This document shows, piece by piece, positions 1 through 11,110 of a stretch of DNA of 64,000 bases; the first letter of the stretch is position 1; every line of letters begins with the position of its first letter. The stretch is from Temnothorax longispinosus (Eukaryota > Arthropoda > Insecta > Hymenoptera > Formicidae): NCBI RefSeq assembly GCF_030848805.1, contig NC_092360.1:5146001-5210000 (forward strand). Reading direction: 5' to 3'. The notes below the pieces were generated by a model that was not told the DNA's origin, did not search any database, and worked only from the letters and a program-made list of their open reading frames with translations. Made by a program: the position numbers and the translations under genes.

Positions 1-130
1 GTCACATGACATGCAGCATACTCCGATCACGTGAAACACTTGTATATAAGCCGCGACCGATTTGCCCGCAATTGGAATTCTTACCGGTTTATCCTTTAGT
101 TATCGTTGAAACGTCGAGGAAAGTAATGTT
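1..130 (+). promoter_or_regulatory. Promoter-like block, copy A, upstream of the unc-45 pseudogene
   Basis: The first 130 bases share ordered blocks with bases 4120-4250: GTCACRTGACATGCAGC, then TAAGCCGCGACC, then ATTCTT followed by ACCGGTTT. The block sits about 950 bp upstream of the first recognisable unc-45 exon. A TATATAA-like string precedes TAAGCCGCGACC in this copy. I read it as the old upstream region of the duplicated unc-45 gene. That is inference, because no transcript data can be seen. The left edge may continue outside the window. Confidence 0.4.
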
Positions 131-1144
131 CAGTTAGGGTGTTCGAGCAGCACGGAAGAGGAATCAAGCTATCCGACAGGTAAAGAATTTACATTCTGTT
201 CTGTTTCGCAGACGGTCTGAACGAAAATTCAACAATATAACAAAGGCTGTTGAAAATGATGTGGAGATACGTTAGTAATAATCGGGAAAAGAAATCACAC
301 GAGAGCACACGAAGTCATTAATAATTCAAGAAATGAACAAAAAACTCTAGGTGCATTAAAAACTGAAAAACAAATACTCGGTTGACGGTACTATTTTTTT
401 ATGTAAGAAAAAATGTTGATGGAATGAGATTCATCTTCACGCATAAATTTATCGCGCGTTTTAGGTAATTCGCTCGCCTTTCTTAGACTCTCTTTCGTCG
501 AGGAAGTTAAATTTCCGACGCAAAAAAGGGAGGAAATTTAAATTGTTCCTGACTCTTGCAGCATAGCGTACATAATTGCATCTCTTTCTCTTGCGTTAAG
601 ACGAAATCAAATATTTGCATACCTACAGCGTCATAAGTTGTCTGGATAGTTTCACATTGTCTAATATGCAAAACAGCTTCTGGAGATTCTGAGAACGAAC
701 ACTAAATAATTACTTAAAACTTAAATGATTAACTTCTTCTGTGTTGTTTGCCAATGTTCTACCGAAAGTCAACTTTCTAATATAAACATTATTGCAACAA
801 TTGATTACAATTAACATGCAGATTACACACTTGAAATTGCATTATTATTATTAATTTGTGTCGCGTTTATTCTTTATCCATTATACATGTATTAGGCCTG
901 TTTGTTTCAGTTTTTGTCTCTTTTATTAATATAATTATTAATTCTTGTTGATTAATAATCTACACACTTTAGGCGAGTAAAAATTACATCATACAAATAT
1001 AATCTCATAGTTATTTAAATTTTTATTGCAGATATATTATATTTAAGTATACGCTTAATTTTGCTTTGTATTAGGTATCAGAAGCGCTGGATCTAGCATT
1101 TGACGTGAACGCAAATGAGAAGGAACGTGAAATTGCTATGGATG

Positions 1145-1220
1145 ATTTGCTTGATCTCGCATGTGACGAAACTGATGCTGAGCTCGACACCAGTTTCGTT
1201 ACATGCGAGATCAAGCAAAT
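1145..1220. repeat. Hairpin 1 in unc-45 pseudogene
   Basis: The 30-base arms 1145-1174 and 1191-1220 are reverse complements with one mismatch and a 16-base loop. The left arm is unc-45 coding sequence (DLLDLACDETD). Confidence 0.95.
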
Positions 1221-1317
1221 AGGAGATCTTCAAAAAGGAAGGTGTATCAAAAATCGCACAACTTGTGAAAGTGGAAAAGAACGAGGAATTAATCTGCAAC
1301 GCGATTCGTCTTGTAGG

Positions 1318-1405
1318 CGTGTTATGCGAAAACAATATTACTTGAACCGAGTCCGTTATGAAATCCGTCGGTTCGAGTAATATTGTTTTCGCGGCGTATA
1401 ACACG
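1318..1405. repeat. Hairpin 2 in unc-45 pseudogene
   Basis: Arms 1318-1350 and 1368-1405 are reverse complements apart from one mismatch and a 5-base insertion in the right arm. The left arm continues the LVGVLCENN coding sequence. Confidence 0.93.
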
Positions 1406-1887
1406 GTTACCTTGGTTCCTGGAAATAATGAACAGCATATCTAAAGAGAGAGTTAGAGCGTCTCAATATAGTTTACAGGTAAATATCGAATAAAATACAT
1501 GTAGGTATTTACATATATTTCAGTAATTAAAAATTTATTGCATATTTCGATTTCAGAATATATTGAACACTTACAGCGGTATGACTAAAATAAAAACTCG
1601 GTTCCATACCCGACGAGGGTTTGTGCGCGGCGCATAAGAAAAAAATAGACACGATTATGTTTGTGCTTGTCGTTCAGTATAACGAGTAGAACGTTAACAG
1701 GCCTTGCTAGAGACGCAATAATAGAACTTAATTATGCGATTTATGCGTAAAATTTATTTCGTTTATAAGTTAGACTGGGCCAAACGATTTGTCGAACTTT
1801 GCGGTGTGCAAAGATTGATGGAGGTAGCCAGTGAAAGGGAGGAATACAAATACAAATACAAATCCTCGATGGACATCACATCCTCCA

Positions 1888-1970
1888 CGCAAAATCTAAC
1901 TAGTGCGTGGTTAACAAACAGTACACGTTTTTATATATGTTTGTTAAGCACACACTAGTTAGATTTTGCG
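1888..1970. repeat. Hairpin 3 in unc-45 pseudogene
   Basis: The 33-base arms 1888-1920 and 1938-1970 pair at 31 of 33 positions. The left arm begins in the TQNLTS coding sequence. Confidence 0.95.
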
Positions 1971-2436
1971 TTTTCTCATCATCATAATACACATTTATCA
2001 ACGCCATTGATAAATTTATTGAAGGATAACATGCATTCGCCTGACATAGAATCTAAAGTATGAATTTTGCAACTTTCAATCTTTTCTTGTTTAAATTGTT
2101 TGAAAATAAAAGGCCGCCGATTTGAGCAATTTAAACTCTTTATTTTTAAAACAAAAGTGTCAAAGAAGACTTTTCAGTTCTTTTTCAGTTGTCGATATTG
2201 TATATATTCTGTAAGTTTTAAATTAAAATATGGTTATAACAGAGTAATCGAAATTTATTGAAAAATATGACTTTGTCATCTAGTATTTTCTGAAGCGTAA
2301 TTTATCAAAAATGTCTATTTTCTATCAAAATTAAATAACACTGTAGCTTCCTTGATTTTAAATCAATATTGCTTGTCGAAACGTAAAAATTAACGAATTG
2401 TTAATCTATTGTTTTACAGGTACGTGTAGTAGTTGC

Positions 2437-2546
2437 GATAACAACCTTATTATCGCATCTCTCTTATGCGTGGAAACTGCGTTTCCAACATTTGACGGGC
2501 CCGATAACAACCTTATTATCGAGCCCGTCAAATGTTGGAAACGCAG
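2437..2546. repeat. Hairpin 4 with flanking direct repeat in unc-45 pseudogene
   Basis: The 24-base arms 2477-2500 and 2523-2546 are perfect reverse complements. The 19-base string GATAACAACCTTATTATCG occurs at 2437-2455 and again in the loop at 2503-2521. The layout is A, then inverted B, then A, then B. This is what a polymerase template switch and return would leave from an original A-B. Confidence 0.95.
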
Positions 2547-2836
2547 TTGTGGCTAAAAAAGAGATTTTGGAGATGATCTTCGTTATGGCGAGAACGGATG
2601 ATGTCTTACAGCACACAGTGGCTTTCGAATGTATCTCGTTGCCGCTATGACCATAGAAAACCAGGACGATGCGATCATAAATCAAGGTGTTAATATATTG
2701 AAAAATCTGTGTCAATTTCAAGATGATTCAGTTCGGGTTCGAGGGACGGAGGCATTGTTGTCGTTAGCGCTGAATGGCACAGTCGAGGGAAAGAAGCAAG
2801 CTTCGCGAGCCCTGGTCCATTTGGGACTCACGATTG

Positions 2837-2894
2837 GGAAATGCAACCTCAGGATGTATCGTGAGTCACGATACGTCCTGAGGTTGCATTTTCC
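2837..2894. repeat. Hairpin 5 in unc-45 pseudogene, nearly loopless
   Basis: Arms 2837-2864 and 2866-2894 (about 28 bases, one mismatch and one extra base) are separated by a single base. Confidence 0.93.
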
Positions 2895-3316
2895 GGTCAA
2901 CTAATCACGGAGGTTGTTCAACTCATCGTAAATCTTCTGAACCCGGAGTGTTCCGTTAATGAGAATTGATGCCAGACTCTAACAGCTTTATGCAATCTAG
3001 CTGAAGTCAACGACAGCGTGCGAGAACATATATATTCAAAGAAGAAGTATTTCAGAAGATTGAAGCCTTTAAGTACGAGGGGGATTATCTTTTGAGATTG
3101 GCGTCTGCAAATCTTATAAACATTTTGTTATTAAGCCGTGATATCGCTATTCAGTATTTCGAGGAGGATAATTCTCGAGTTGAGTATCTTATGTTATTGT
3201 ACAAGGACGAGAATCAAGATGATAAAGTTCGCAGTAGCTGCAGCTCTAGTGAAGCTGACGGTGGCCAACAAAGAGGCTTGCAAGAAAGTTTTCGACTCGA
3301 ATTTCTGGCTGGAATT

Positions 3317-3395
3317 TCTACGTTCTTTACTCACCAATCACCAAGAAATGTGTTATATAAACATTTGATGGTGATTGGTGAGTAAAGAGCGTAGA
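3317..3395. repeat. Hairpin 6 in unc-45 pseudogene
   Basis: The 27-base arms 3317-3343 and 3369-3395 are reverse complements with one mismatch. The left arm encodes the LRSLLTNH part of the UCS region. Confidence 0.95.
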
Positions 3396-3772
3396 TGAAC
3401 ATTTCTTCATGAGTGTTATATTTGTGCTAAGTATATGATAAGAAAAGCGTGGCGGATGTTGCTGCAGAACTCATCGAAACGGGTATAATGGAACTACTGA
3501 GAGAATTGAGAAAGCAGAATAAAATATCAAAGAATTGACATCCATTGCTTTGCTTTAGAAGCTGTTGCGGAACGATCTAGTAAAGAAGCACTCATCATAT
3601 CATAATAAGATGGGAATGTGATACAGCATGTCGATTAGGACAATTAGACCTTCCAAATCGTTTGGAAATGAAGTTATGGATATATGAACATACTAAAAAT
3701 GTACCCTTAAACGTATACTCGGAATTCGGAAAGATACTAACAGGACGATGATATCTTTGTTGAAAAAAGACA

Positions 3773-3845
3773 AAATATTCGAGATCTGCATGTCCTGTAT
3801 ATTTGAACTATAAGGAATATAAGGACATGCAGATCTCGAATATTT
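3773..3845. repeat. Hairpin 7, just past the unc-45 similarity
   Basis: The 24-base arms 3773-3796 and 3822-3845 are perfect reverse complements with a 25-base loop. It lies in sequence I can no longer align to unc-45. Confidence 0.95.
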
Positions 3846-4119
3846 AAATAATTTTATTTAATTTATATTTAAATAATAAAATAAATGTTACATTTGTATT
3901 TCTGCAATTTTGTCATTTGAAACGTAGTCATGCGATCATGTAATTATATATTTATGTTTATATATCTTTAAATATATTTACTGTGCAAGACATATATATG
4001 CAGTTAATCTATTTGTTACATAAATTTGCCAAAGTATAATATTAATATATTGTATGAAATGATACATACAGGGAGACGTACATAGTATATCTCTAAGCCG
4101 AGCCCACGCTTTTGGAAGT

Positions 4120-4265
4120 CACGTGACATGCAGCGTCGTACCTCATTTGTTAAGTTGTAAGCCGCGACCCGCGCCCTCAGTATTGCTCAGCTAATATCCC
4201 TCAATCTAACATTAATTCTTGCCACCGGTTTGTTTAGTTGCTCAACTCGTTAAAATTGTTAAAAG
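4120..4265 (+). promoter_or_regulatory. Promoter-like block, copy B, with palindromic E-box
   Basis: This block repeats the ordered motifs of bases 1-130 (GTCACGTGACATGCAGC, GTAAGCCGCGACC, ATTCTTGCCACCGGTTT). GTCACGTGAC is a perfect 10-base palindrome containing the E-box CACGTG. No coding sequence follows. It is probably the upstream part of a second duplicate whose body has been lost. Confidence 0.4.
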
Positions 4266-5468
4266 GTCGATCAATTGAAAAGGAGGGTATTATAGTTGCA
4301 TGAATATTTAAAAGTACTGTGTTAGACATTAATAGTTCACTTAAAGAGTTCTTTATTCACCTATGTAATCGATTGGTTGCATAAAAGAATAGGGTTATTG
4401 TACTGAGTTTTGTAAGAGGCATGTATGCGTATACTGCGCACTTATTTATCGTTTTGTATCTAGAAAACATATTCATAGTTAATAAAAGTTTACTGTTTTA
4501 CTTGATGCTGAATATTATATAATCTCGAAAAATTGTTTATTTCACTTTCTATTAATAACTGTGGATCTAACGCCTTTAAATAAATATCATTATTTATTTA
4601 TTGATGCTCATACATACGTACATATATATTATGTAGTTAAAGTATAAAATATGATGTACATTTTGATTTATCTACCAGACTAGTTTAAGTATATTATTCT
4701 AAAAGTTGCACTTTCAAGTCAAATTTAATAGGACCTTTGGACTAACTACATTATCATTTTTTACATTATGAATTACTTATTTCAAGTTATCAATAAACTA
4801 CACATTATTTTAAAAACGATAACATTTAACAGCACTATATATATTGCTAACAATTGTTTTCACAATATCATATATAGTAAAACTAATGAATTTCTGCAAT
4901 TTCGACCGATTTTCGTATTTGACTTTTGCTATCTATTGCTTGCGTTCTAATAATGAGCCATCGAAGTGATTTTATAAAATGAAGCATCGCCGATTTCAAC
5001 GACTCATGCAAATAGTAAAAAGAGACAATGAGGATCATTCTAGAAAAATAGCCAAAAATTAGAGATATTTATCAGCTTCATGATACACATAATATAAAAC
5101 TATTATACTATGTTTATATACAACATATTTCTGAACAATACATACATCTATTTCCTTTCTAGGATGGACATTATCTAGGTAACTAAAAGAATGCATGACA
5201 GGTACGATATCTTTCATATTTAGTTGTTTTGCAGTTCTATATATTTGTTGTCTTATTCTATTTAGGTGAATACAAACGTCCAAAACATAGAAAAATAATA
5301 TATAACCGTCATTTAATGTTTAACATAGTATTATTGAAAAATATATTTTTACCTCAGCATTATGATGCAAAATAGATTTACAATCGTTCATTCGATAGTA
5401 TAATGCAAACCACATTTTAGTATCACAGGTCGAAATTTTCTTGTTCGACAGCAAATTTCCCCGTTTTC
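4266..5468. other. AT-rich gap, no gene recognised
   Basis: The sequence is AT-rich and holds only short open frames. A minus-strand frame of 74 codons at 5059-5283 has no recognisable domain or flanking splice context. I see nothing here that I can support as functional. Confidence 0.5.
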
Positions 5469-6290
5469 TTAATTTAACATCGTTTGCAGAAACCCGAGAA
5501 TGTAGCTACCCAAATCTTCATCCTGATTAGTCCATGAAACGTAAACACTCTTTTGATCATCTTCATCTCCTTCCACTTTTACCAAAACGGACTCGACTGA
5601 TATGGAGCCATCCGTTAATTGAACCGTCCATCCTGATAGTCTTTCTTTCAATGGCTGCAATAGCTTTAAGGTAGTAGCGTGCGCTGGGCCGGGATCCCTT
5701 ACTTGTACAGTAGACGTGAATCTGACCACGTGTTTCGTACATACCTGCAGCCTTTGCAACCTAATAAAAACAAAACCAATCAATTAATATATATAAAAAT
5801 TGTTATTTAAATATGTAAGTAATAGTTATGTAAGTAAAAGGAATAGCGGTCGAATTAAACAATTATGCGGAAAATATTACCTCATCCGCATCTACGAGAC
5901 AAACACCGTCTTCTCTCAACATCAGGACACTGTGAAGCAGCCTCCGTCTCTTCGGATCAGGTGGCAGGGCTGAGTATCTCTTCGCTTCGGCTTTCAGCAA
6001 CGCTAGAGAAGCATCCACCGCAACCTTGGACGTGGTAGTGATAATGCAAGTTTCACCGTTTGCAGGATTGTAACAAATAACATCGAATTCTTGTTTGATC
6101 TTCTCCTTCAAGTACTCCATCTTAGCGAATTCCCCGTGAATCAGCATAACGTACGTTCTTCGGTTCGCAATACTGTATCAAATGCATTATTCCTTTTGCG
6201 TCGGCATGAGCGGAGAAGGACATGTACCCCACGGCCATCTTTACCTCCACGATCTGCCGATTCTCAAACTCTATTCTCCGTGTACGGCTG
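5469..6290 (-). pseudogene. IntS11: Integrator complex subunit 11 C-terminal fragment, truncated and frameshifted
   Basis: IntS11 is the metallo-beta-lactamase/beta-CASP RNA endonuclease of the Integrator complex. On the minus strand, the fragment starts at about 6290 with RRIEFENRQIVEVKMAVGYM, continues through SFSAHADAKGIM (the conserved SFSAHAD motif near the end of the nuclease core) and HGEFAKMEYLKEKIKQEF, and ends in the C-terminal domain with SISVESVLVKVEGDEDD and the stop at 5469-5471. One intron (about 5763-5879) with GT/AG ends is retained. At 6149-6160 a 4-base duplication puts GTACGTT where GTT is expected, which shifts the frame between EPKNV and MLIHGE. The first two-thirds of the protein, including the catalytic metal-binding motifs, is absent from the 1.2 kb upstream. 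I read it as a truncated duplicate. An assembly indel could explain the frameshift but not the missing 5' part. Confidence 0.8.
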
Positions 6291-6339
6291 TTTTTTTTAA
6301 CAAAAATCGGTAGGCCCTTTATTATTAGCAATTTTTATT

Positions 6340-6680
6340 AATTCTATCATATTCTTCAATCTTTTTTACCCCTATTTCATATATAATTCGTTAAGATTTG
6401 GTTGATTAGTTCTGGAGTTATAGAAATTTCGGTAAATTTGGCACATACATACATACACATATACATACACGCATACCGATATTTTTTAAAATAGCGATTT
6501 TTCGACGTTTTAGAACACTCTAAACATATTGACATCAAAAACTTAAAAAACAATCTTTTCTTCGGTTTCTTCTACCCCTATTTTATACATAATTTTTTTT
6601 AATTTGGTTGATTAGAGCCAACTTTATACGCAATCAAAGGTTCATATACAAATTTACAAAAAGACAAAACAAAGCTTCCT
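6340..6680. repeat. Internally repeated AT-rich element with ACAT microsatellite
   Basis: A 55-base block at 6354-6409 recurs at about 6561-6615; both contain TACCCCTAT and end in TTTGGTTGATTAG. Between them is a CATACATACACATA microsatellite at 6441-6475. This looks like a fragment of a dispersed repeat rather than a gene. Bases 6680-7440 are AT-rich with nothing recognised. Confidence 0.5.
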
Positions 6681-8804
6681 CTATGAGGAAGCAATAAAAT
6701 TGACCGCGTATCACGTGACGCTTAATCGATAAAAATCATGACTGTATTCTGATACATTGGTAGACGATAACATCGTTCTCTTCTGTAAATTTGATCTGTT
6801 ATCGTACGGTAATTTTATATTTTCTTAATTGGCGATTTTTATTTTTTCTTCTCCAATTCTTCCGAAAGAAATAGCACAAAAAGCTAGCAAATCTTTTATT
6901 TTTATAGAATTTTATGCTTATCTGTATGTGTATATTATAATGATTATCGATGAATATTAATATGTACATACGCGGTACAAATAGGATATTTATTATGTAA
7001 TTTACTTTTACCTATTAAAACTGTTCCGCATGGATTCATATAGTTTGCAGAAAATTGCACAATAATTGATAATAATTCCTAAAGTCATTCAAATAACGTT
7101 ATACACAGATGAGATTTCCGGAATTTTTCCGCAGTCAATAATATTGATAAAATGATTATATCAATATCAGAGTAACGTAAAATGTTCTCTATTCGCAAAT
7201 TTTAGTTGTCGCAAATATCAAACGGAATTTTTATTCGGTAAAATTGGTATTTGAAAATTATGATACCACTTTTTATCGTTCTCTTTCCAATTTCTATATT
7301 TATACAGTATATATATGTACGTGTATCCTCGAAATTGATAAGGACAATTATGTTTTACCAACGTTTGCTCTCCGGCAACATCCGATCTTTATTTTCCCGA
7401 CATAAAACAATCTGTTTACGATTGTAGGATCGTAATTACGTGACTTCCGTGCCGAATAATCGCTAAAACCGACTGCCCAAGAATTCTCTACGGAAGACCC
7501 GGATTGATACAGGATACAGTTCCCCGAAAAAAGTAGAGACGTCGAAAATGAACGGCGGAATAGGGTTGGGGACCACCGCTCGCAGGCAAGGAGGCATAAG
7601 CGATGAAAAGCGAGACGGGATGGGCGGGTGGGCGCTCCTAGGGGAACGGAGGAGGGAGGACCCAGCAGCGGCAGACTGGCTGGTGAACTGGTGAAGCAAC
7701 TTCGAGCTGTCCGAGAACGGTAGTGCGAGCGAGGGACGATGACGTGTCCAGCGAGTGGAACAAGGAGGAGGAAGTTTGCGCAGGAACGTCGCTGCGACGA
7801 ACGTTGCGTGACGTTCCCCGAGGGGGGGAGGTACGAGTTCTTGTTCCTTGATTTATCTCCGTGCTTTGCCGTTTCGTTTCACTTGCTTGAATTTACTTGA
7901 CGAAAATAATCAAAAAAATTCAAAATATAATAATTAAATATGTAAATAGTAAACTCTTGCAAATTAAACGGCTGGAAATTTTCGTCGTATATAGTCACGG
8001 ATTGTTTCTGTGACGGTAAACTCGAATCTAGCGTGACTCTAGCCGGGAAAACAATTGAAAAAGACGTCGAATTAACTTTATCTTGATATGATTCGCCGCA
8101 ACGATGTATCCGGACGCGGATAAAAGCGTCGGTTTGTAATTTTTCAGCAAGCGGACACATCATATATTTACATTGAAATCGTCGAGACCTTGCGTCCAGG
8201 TCACACACGATACGCCGTGGATCGACGCGGCGGGGCAAAAGGGAAACGAAACGCAGTGGATGCAGCGCGCGTGGAATGCACCCGGGACGGCGGGCGTCGA
8301 CGCAGCGGTCCTGGAGTCGGCGGCCAACAGGGCGGTGGAAGAGGAGGGAGAAGGGGGGGGCCTGTGGCCTGTCGTAGAAAAGAAAGGGCCAGTAGAACGG
8401 AGCGAGCTGGAACGGGGTCCTGAAGCGCACGTCCGAACGCGGCCTTGCCTAAACCCCGCGATAGTTCGCTCGCTCGCGGCTGCGCGGATACCCACGTTTC
8501 CTGGGAACAGCTCTCTCGTCGTGTTTCGCGACATCTCTCTCGAGGGAGAAAGAGAGAGAGAGATAAAGAAAATAAAGGCGAAGGAAACGCGAGAGGAGAC
8601 GCGGGAGTGCCCGTTCCGTCGGGAAGTGCCGCGCGCGCGTATATCCTGGCGATACGTATATCGGAGCAGCAGGTAGAAACGGGAGGAAGCGAGCGCAGCG
8701 CGAAGGAGCGAGGGAGGAGAGGATCCGCGCGTTATACCCTGCGCATCGGCGTGGAACTCGGCGGGGCCGGATTCCGCGTGCCCTGTACGTAACGTAGGTG
8801 CGTG

Positions 8805-8850
8805 CGTGCGTGCGCGCGTACGTACGTACGTACTTACGTACGTGCGTGCG
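8805..8850. repeat. ACGT/GCGT microsatellite
   Basis: Alternating GTGC, ACGT and GCGC units form a simple-sequence tract that is largely self-complementary. Confidence 0.85.
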
Positions 8851-9204
8851 CGCGCGGGGACCTGTTGATAGGTCGCGCAGGTGTACGAAGGTGTGGGCCC
8901 CGTCCCCCACTCCGCCTTCTCCCCCCCCTTCGTTACCGCCACCGCCGCAGGCCGCGACCGCCGCTGCCGCCACGCCACCGCCACCGCTGTCGACGACGAC
9001 GACGACGAGAGTCCGAGAGAGCACACTCTCGGTTAACGCACGGCGCGTTATGACCGCCTGATCGACGAGAGGATTATCGGTGGCACCGCCGCATTGGCCG
9101 TCATCGGGGCCCGCGACGCCCGTATATGGTGCCGTGGAAAATAAAACAGCGCATTCAACGAGGAGAATAACAATCGTCGCGAGCGCGGATTTTGAGTGAA
9201 GAGA

Positions 9205-9226
9205 GCGCGCGCGCGCGCGCGCGCAG
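9205..9226. repeat. (GC)n microsatellite
   Basis: An uninterrupted GC dinucleotide run lies in the CpG-rich region upstream of dpp and could adopt left-handed DNA. Confidence 0.9.
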
Positions 9227-9546
9227 GTGTTTGTGCTACGTGAGTGCGCGAGAATCCGTCGGAATCGTTGGAATCGTCGTCGAGACGTCGACATCGTCGT
9301 CGTCGCTGCTCCGTTCTCGGGAGACTCCTTCTTTCCCCCTTCCCATCTCCCTTCCCCGTCCCTCTTTCCGCCGCGAGCGCGGGCCGACCATCGGCGGAAC
9401 ACCGGAGAGTGCCCTCCTGGTTTTTGCGTTGTGGACCGCGCACGCGAGTGGTGCCAGTGTGAGGTGAGGTTACGCGTGGTGCACTCGTCAGGCCCCGACT
9501 TGAGATGCCGTGGCTGTTCAGACTACGGACTCACGATTATAGTTAG

Positions 9547-11110
9547 GTGAGCAAGAATTTCTGCTTTTTCTCTCTCTCTGTCTCTTTCTCTTTCTCTACC
9601 TGTATGCGCAACATTTCTCCTTCTGTCTTTATCTTTCGATCTCCTCTCCTGTTTTTTTATACATCTATCTCTCTTTACTCTATTCTCTCTCTCTCTCTCT
9701 GTCTCTCTCTGCTTCGCGACGCGCGCGACGCACTCGCGCGACCGCGAGATTCCTTCTTCTATTTCCTTTCTTTCCCATCGCCGCGTCCCACCGCTCTACT
9801 CTCCGACCCACTTCTTCCTCAACCTCCTCAACCGTCGCCGCGCTCATTGTCGCCGCTGCCGCTACCCCGCCATCAGCCTGGCCCGATTATTTTAGACGAT
9901 GACGCGCCTCTACGCCTGTATGTGACTCGCGCGCACTTCGGAGTCTTCGGAGCACCGCGCGCGCTCCGACTCCGACCTTATCCTTGTATATTCCAGCGTG
10001 CCGCATTCCAGCGCGCCGCTGCCAGGCAGCGGTGCGCGCGAATGCGAATGCAAATCCGCCGGATATATGTTGTTTCCAGGTAGAGGCGACGCGTGCGGAG
10101 AACGACGCGCGGTGCGGTGATTGTTTACCGCCGTCGCCGTCGCCGTTCTCGCGCCAATCGCGAATTCCGTCAATTGAAGGGGGGCTTGGTAACGAACCGG
10201 CGTGGCGTGGCATGGCGTGGCGCGGCGCGGCGCGGCGGCGCGAGTGAATTCCTACGAAATCGCCTCGCCGCCCATTAACGAACCGCGGGGACCATTTGGG
10301 GGCCGTGCCGAGCACGCGGGTGGTCTCCCCGAAAAATGTCCGGCGAACGGACGTTTTCCCCCGTCGCATACCTGACGGCTCGGATCGACTCTCTATCCGT
10401 CTACCGCCGGTGGTCGACGAAGGGCGGACGCTGGGACCGCTGCAGCCGCTACGCTGTTTATCCGCGCGGCGAGGCACCTTTTGCCAAGGAAGGCGCGCGC
10501 GCGCCCGCACCCACCATAATGCACCGCGAGGAATGCAAGCGTGACGAGCCTTTTCCGCGCGAATGCGTCCATCGGTAAATTCATTGTCCTTGAAAAACAA
10601 GTTGGTCGCTACGAGAGAGGCGTTTCTCGAGGAAAGGATCTACATATTACCTAACGCGCAACGAGAGTCGCGAGCTCTCGGTCGGCTCGCGCTCCCGTCG
10701 CCACGCCACATCGTGCCGCGCCGCGCGGTTCCGTGAGCGAGCCAGCGCGCGAGAGGCGGCGCGGCGGCGGCAGACAGCTTGGCTCTGGTCCCACCAACCT
10801 TTTCTGCCCCGTCTCTCTGATCACGTTCGTGCCTGCCAGGGCCGCACGAGAGGACCGCGAGCCCTCGTGCCGTGGATGGGCTTAAAACTGCGTATTCCAC
10901 ACAGTATCCCACCGAGCGGTACAAACCGCCATATTGCGTCCCGCTGTTATCTGCCAAGCTCGAGTAAAGACACGCGATCGGCGCGAATCGGAGTCCGAAC
11001 AGGTCCGAACTTGTCGAACACAGCAATTAGGCGTCTAATTTCCAGCTCCGTCTTTTCCTTTTCACGCACGAATACGATCGTTGTAGCTACATTTGTGGGT
11101 AGAAACACAT
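9547..11110. other. CT-rich then CpG-rich noncoding stretch
   Basis: A pyrimidine tract of TCTC type covers about 9559-9720, then CpG-rich sequence runs to about 10860. Open frames occur on all strands but none carries a recognisable domain. It is probably the proximal part of a dpp intron or an upstream regulatory region. Confidence 0.4.

Larger units (their letters stand above)
1075..3640 (+). pseudogene. unc-45: unc-45 (UCS-domain myosin chaperone) pseudogene with seven inverted duplications
   Basis: UNC-45 is a TPR/armadillo-repeat co-chaperone that folds myosin. Scattered, frame-broken stretches here match the central and UCS regions in order: LDLAFDVNANEKEREIAMDD at 1090-1150, VEKNEELICNAIRLVGVLCE at 1270-1335, DWAKRFVELCGVQRLMEVAS at 1770-1830, SSMDITSSTQNLTS at 1865-1905, VRVVVAITTLL from 2421, KKACKKVFDS-like sequence at 3270-3300 and VADVAAELIETGIMELLREL at 3450-3510. 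Introns are retained (about 1481-1557 and 2058-2419, plus an acceptor at 1074), so this is a DNA-level duplicate, not a retrocopy. Stops and frameshifts occur throughout. Seven hairpins interrupt it. In each, one arm carries unc-45 sequence and the other is its inverted copy a few bases away. The N-terminal TPR part is not recognisable. I am sure of the unc-45 origin; the exact ends are approximate. Confidence 0.85.
7440..9546 (+). promoter_or_regulatory. CpG-rich region, candidate dpp promoter and noncoding 5' exon(s)
   Basis: Two kilobases here are far richer in G, C and CpG than their surroundings and lie upstream of the dpp signal-peptide exon on the same strand. The region contains ACGT and GCGC microsatellites (8805-8850, 9205-9226), polypurine runs, and several donor-like sites: ACGTGAGTG near 9238, GAGGTGAGG near 9462, and AGGTGAGCAAG at 9545-9555 followed by a long CT-rich stretch. 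The coding exon at 14896 begins with an acceptor followed by 31 bases of 5' UTR, so a noncoding first exon must lie upstream, and this is the best place for it. Long open frames on both strands come from the GC bias and lack recognisable domains. Confidence 0.45.

Noticed and set aside
2629..2904. Short plus-strand frame as an intact armadillo-repeat gene
   Set aside because: It is one frame fragment of the unc-45 pseudogene and ends in a hairpin duplication.
1145..3845. A CRISPR-like or regularly spaced repeat array
   Set aside because: The hairpins differ in sequence and spacing, lie in animal DNA, and are local inversions of unc-45 sequence.
5059..5283. 74-codon minus-strand frame as a gene
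   Set aside because: No recognisable domain, no splice context and AT-rich composition.
8160..9443. Open frames of 131-317 codons on both strands
   Set aside because: They overlap each other in several frames, are dominated by arginine, alanine, serine and proline runs, and coincide with CpG-rich simple sequence where stop codons are rare. None has a domain or splice context.
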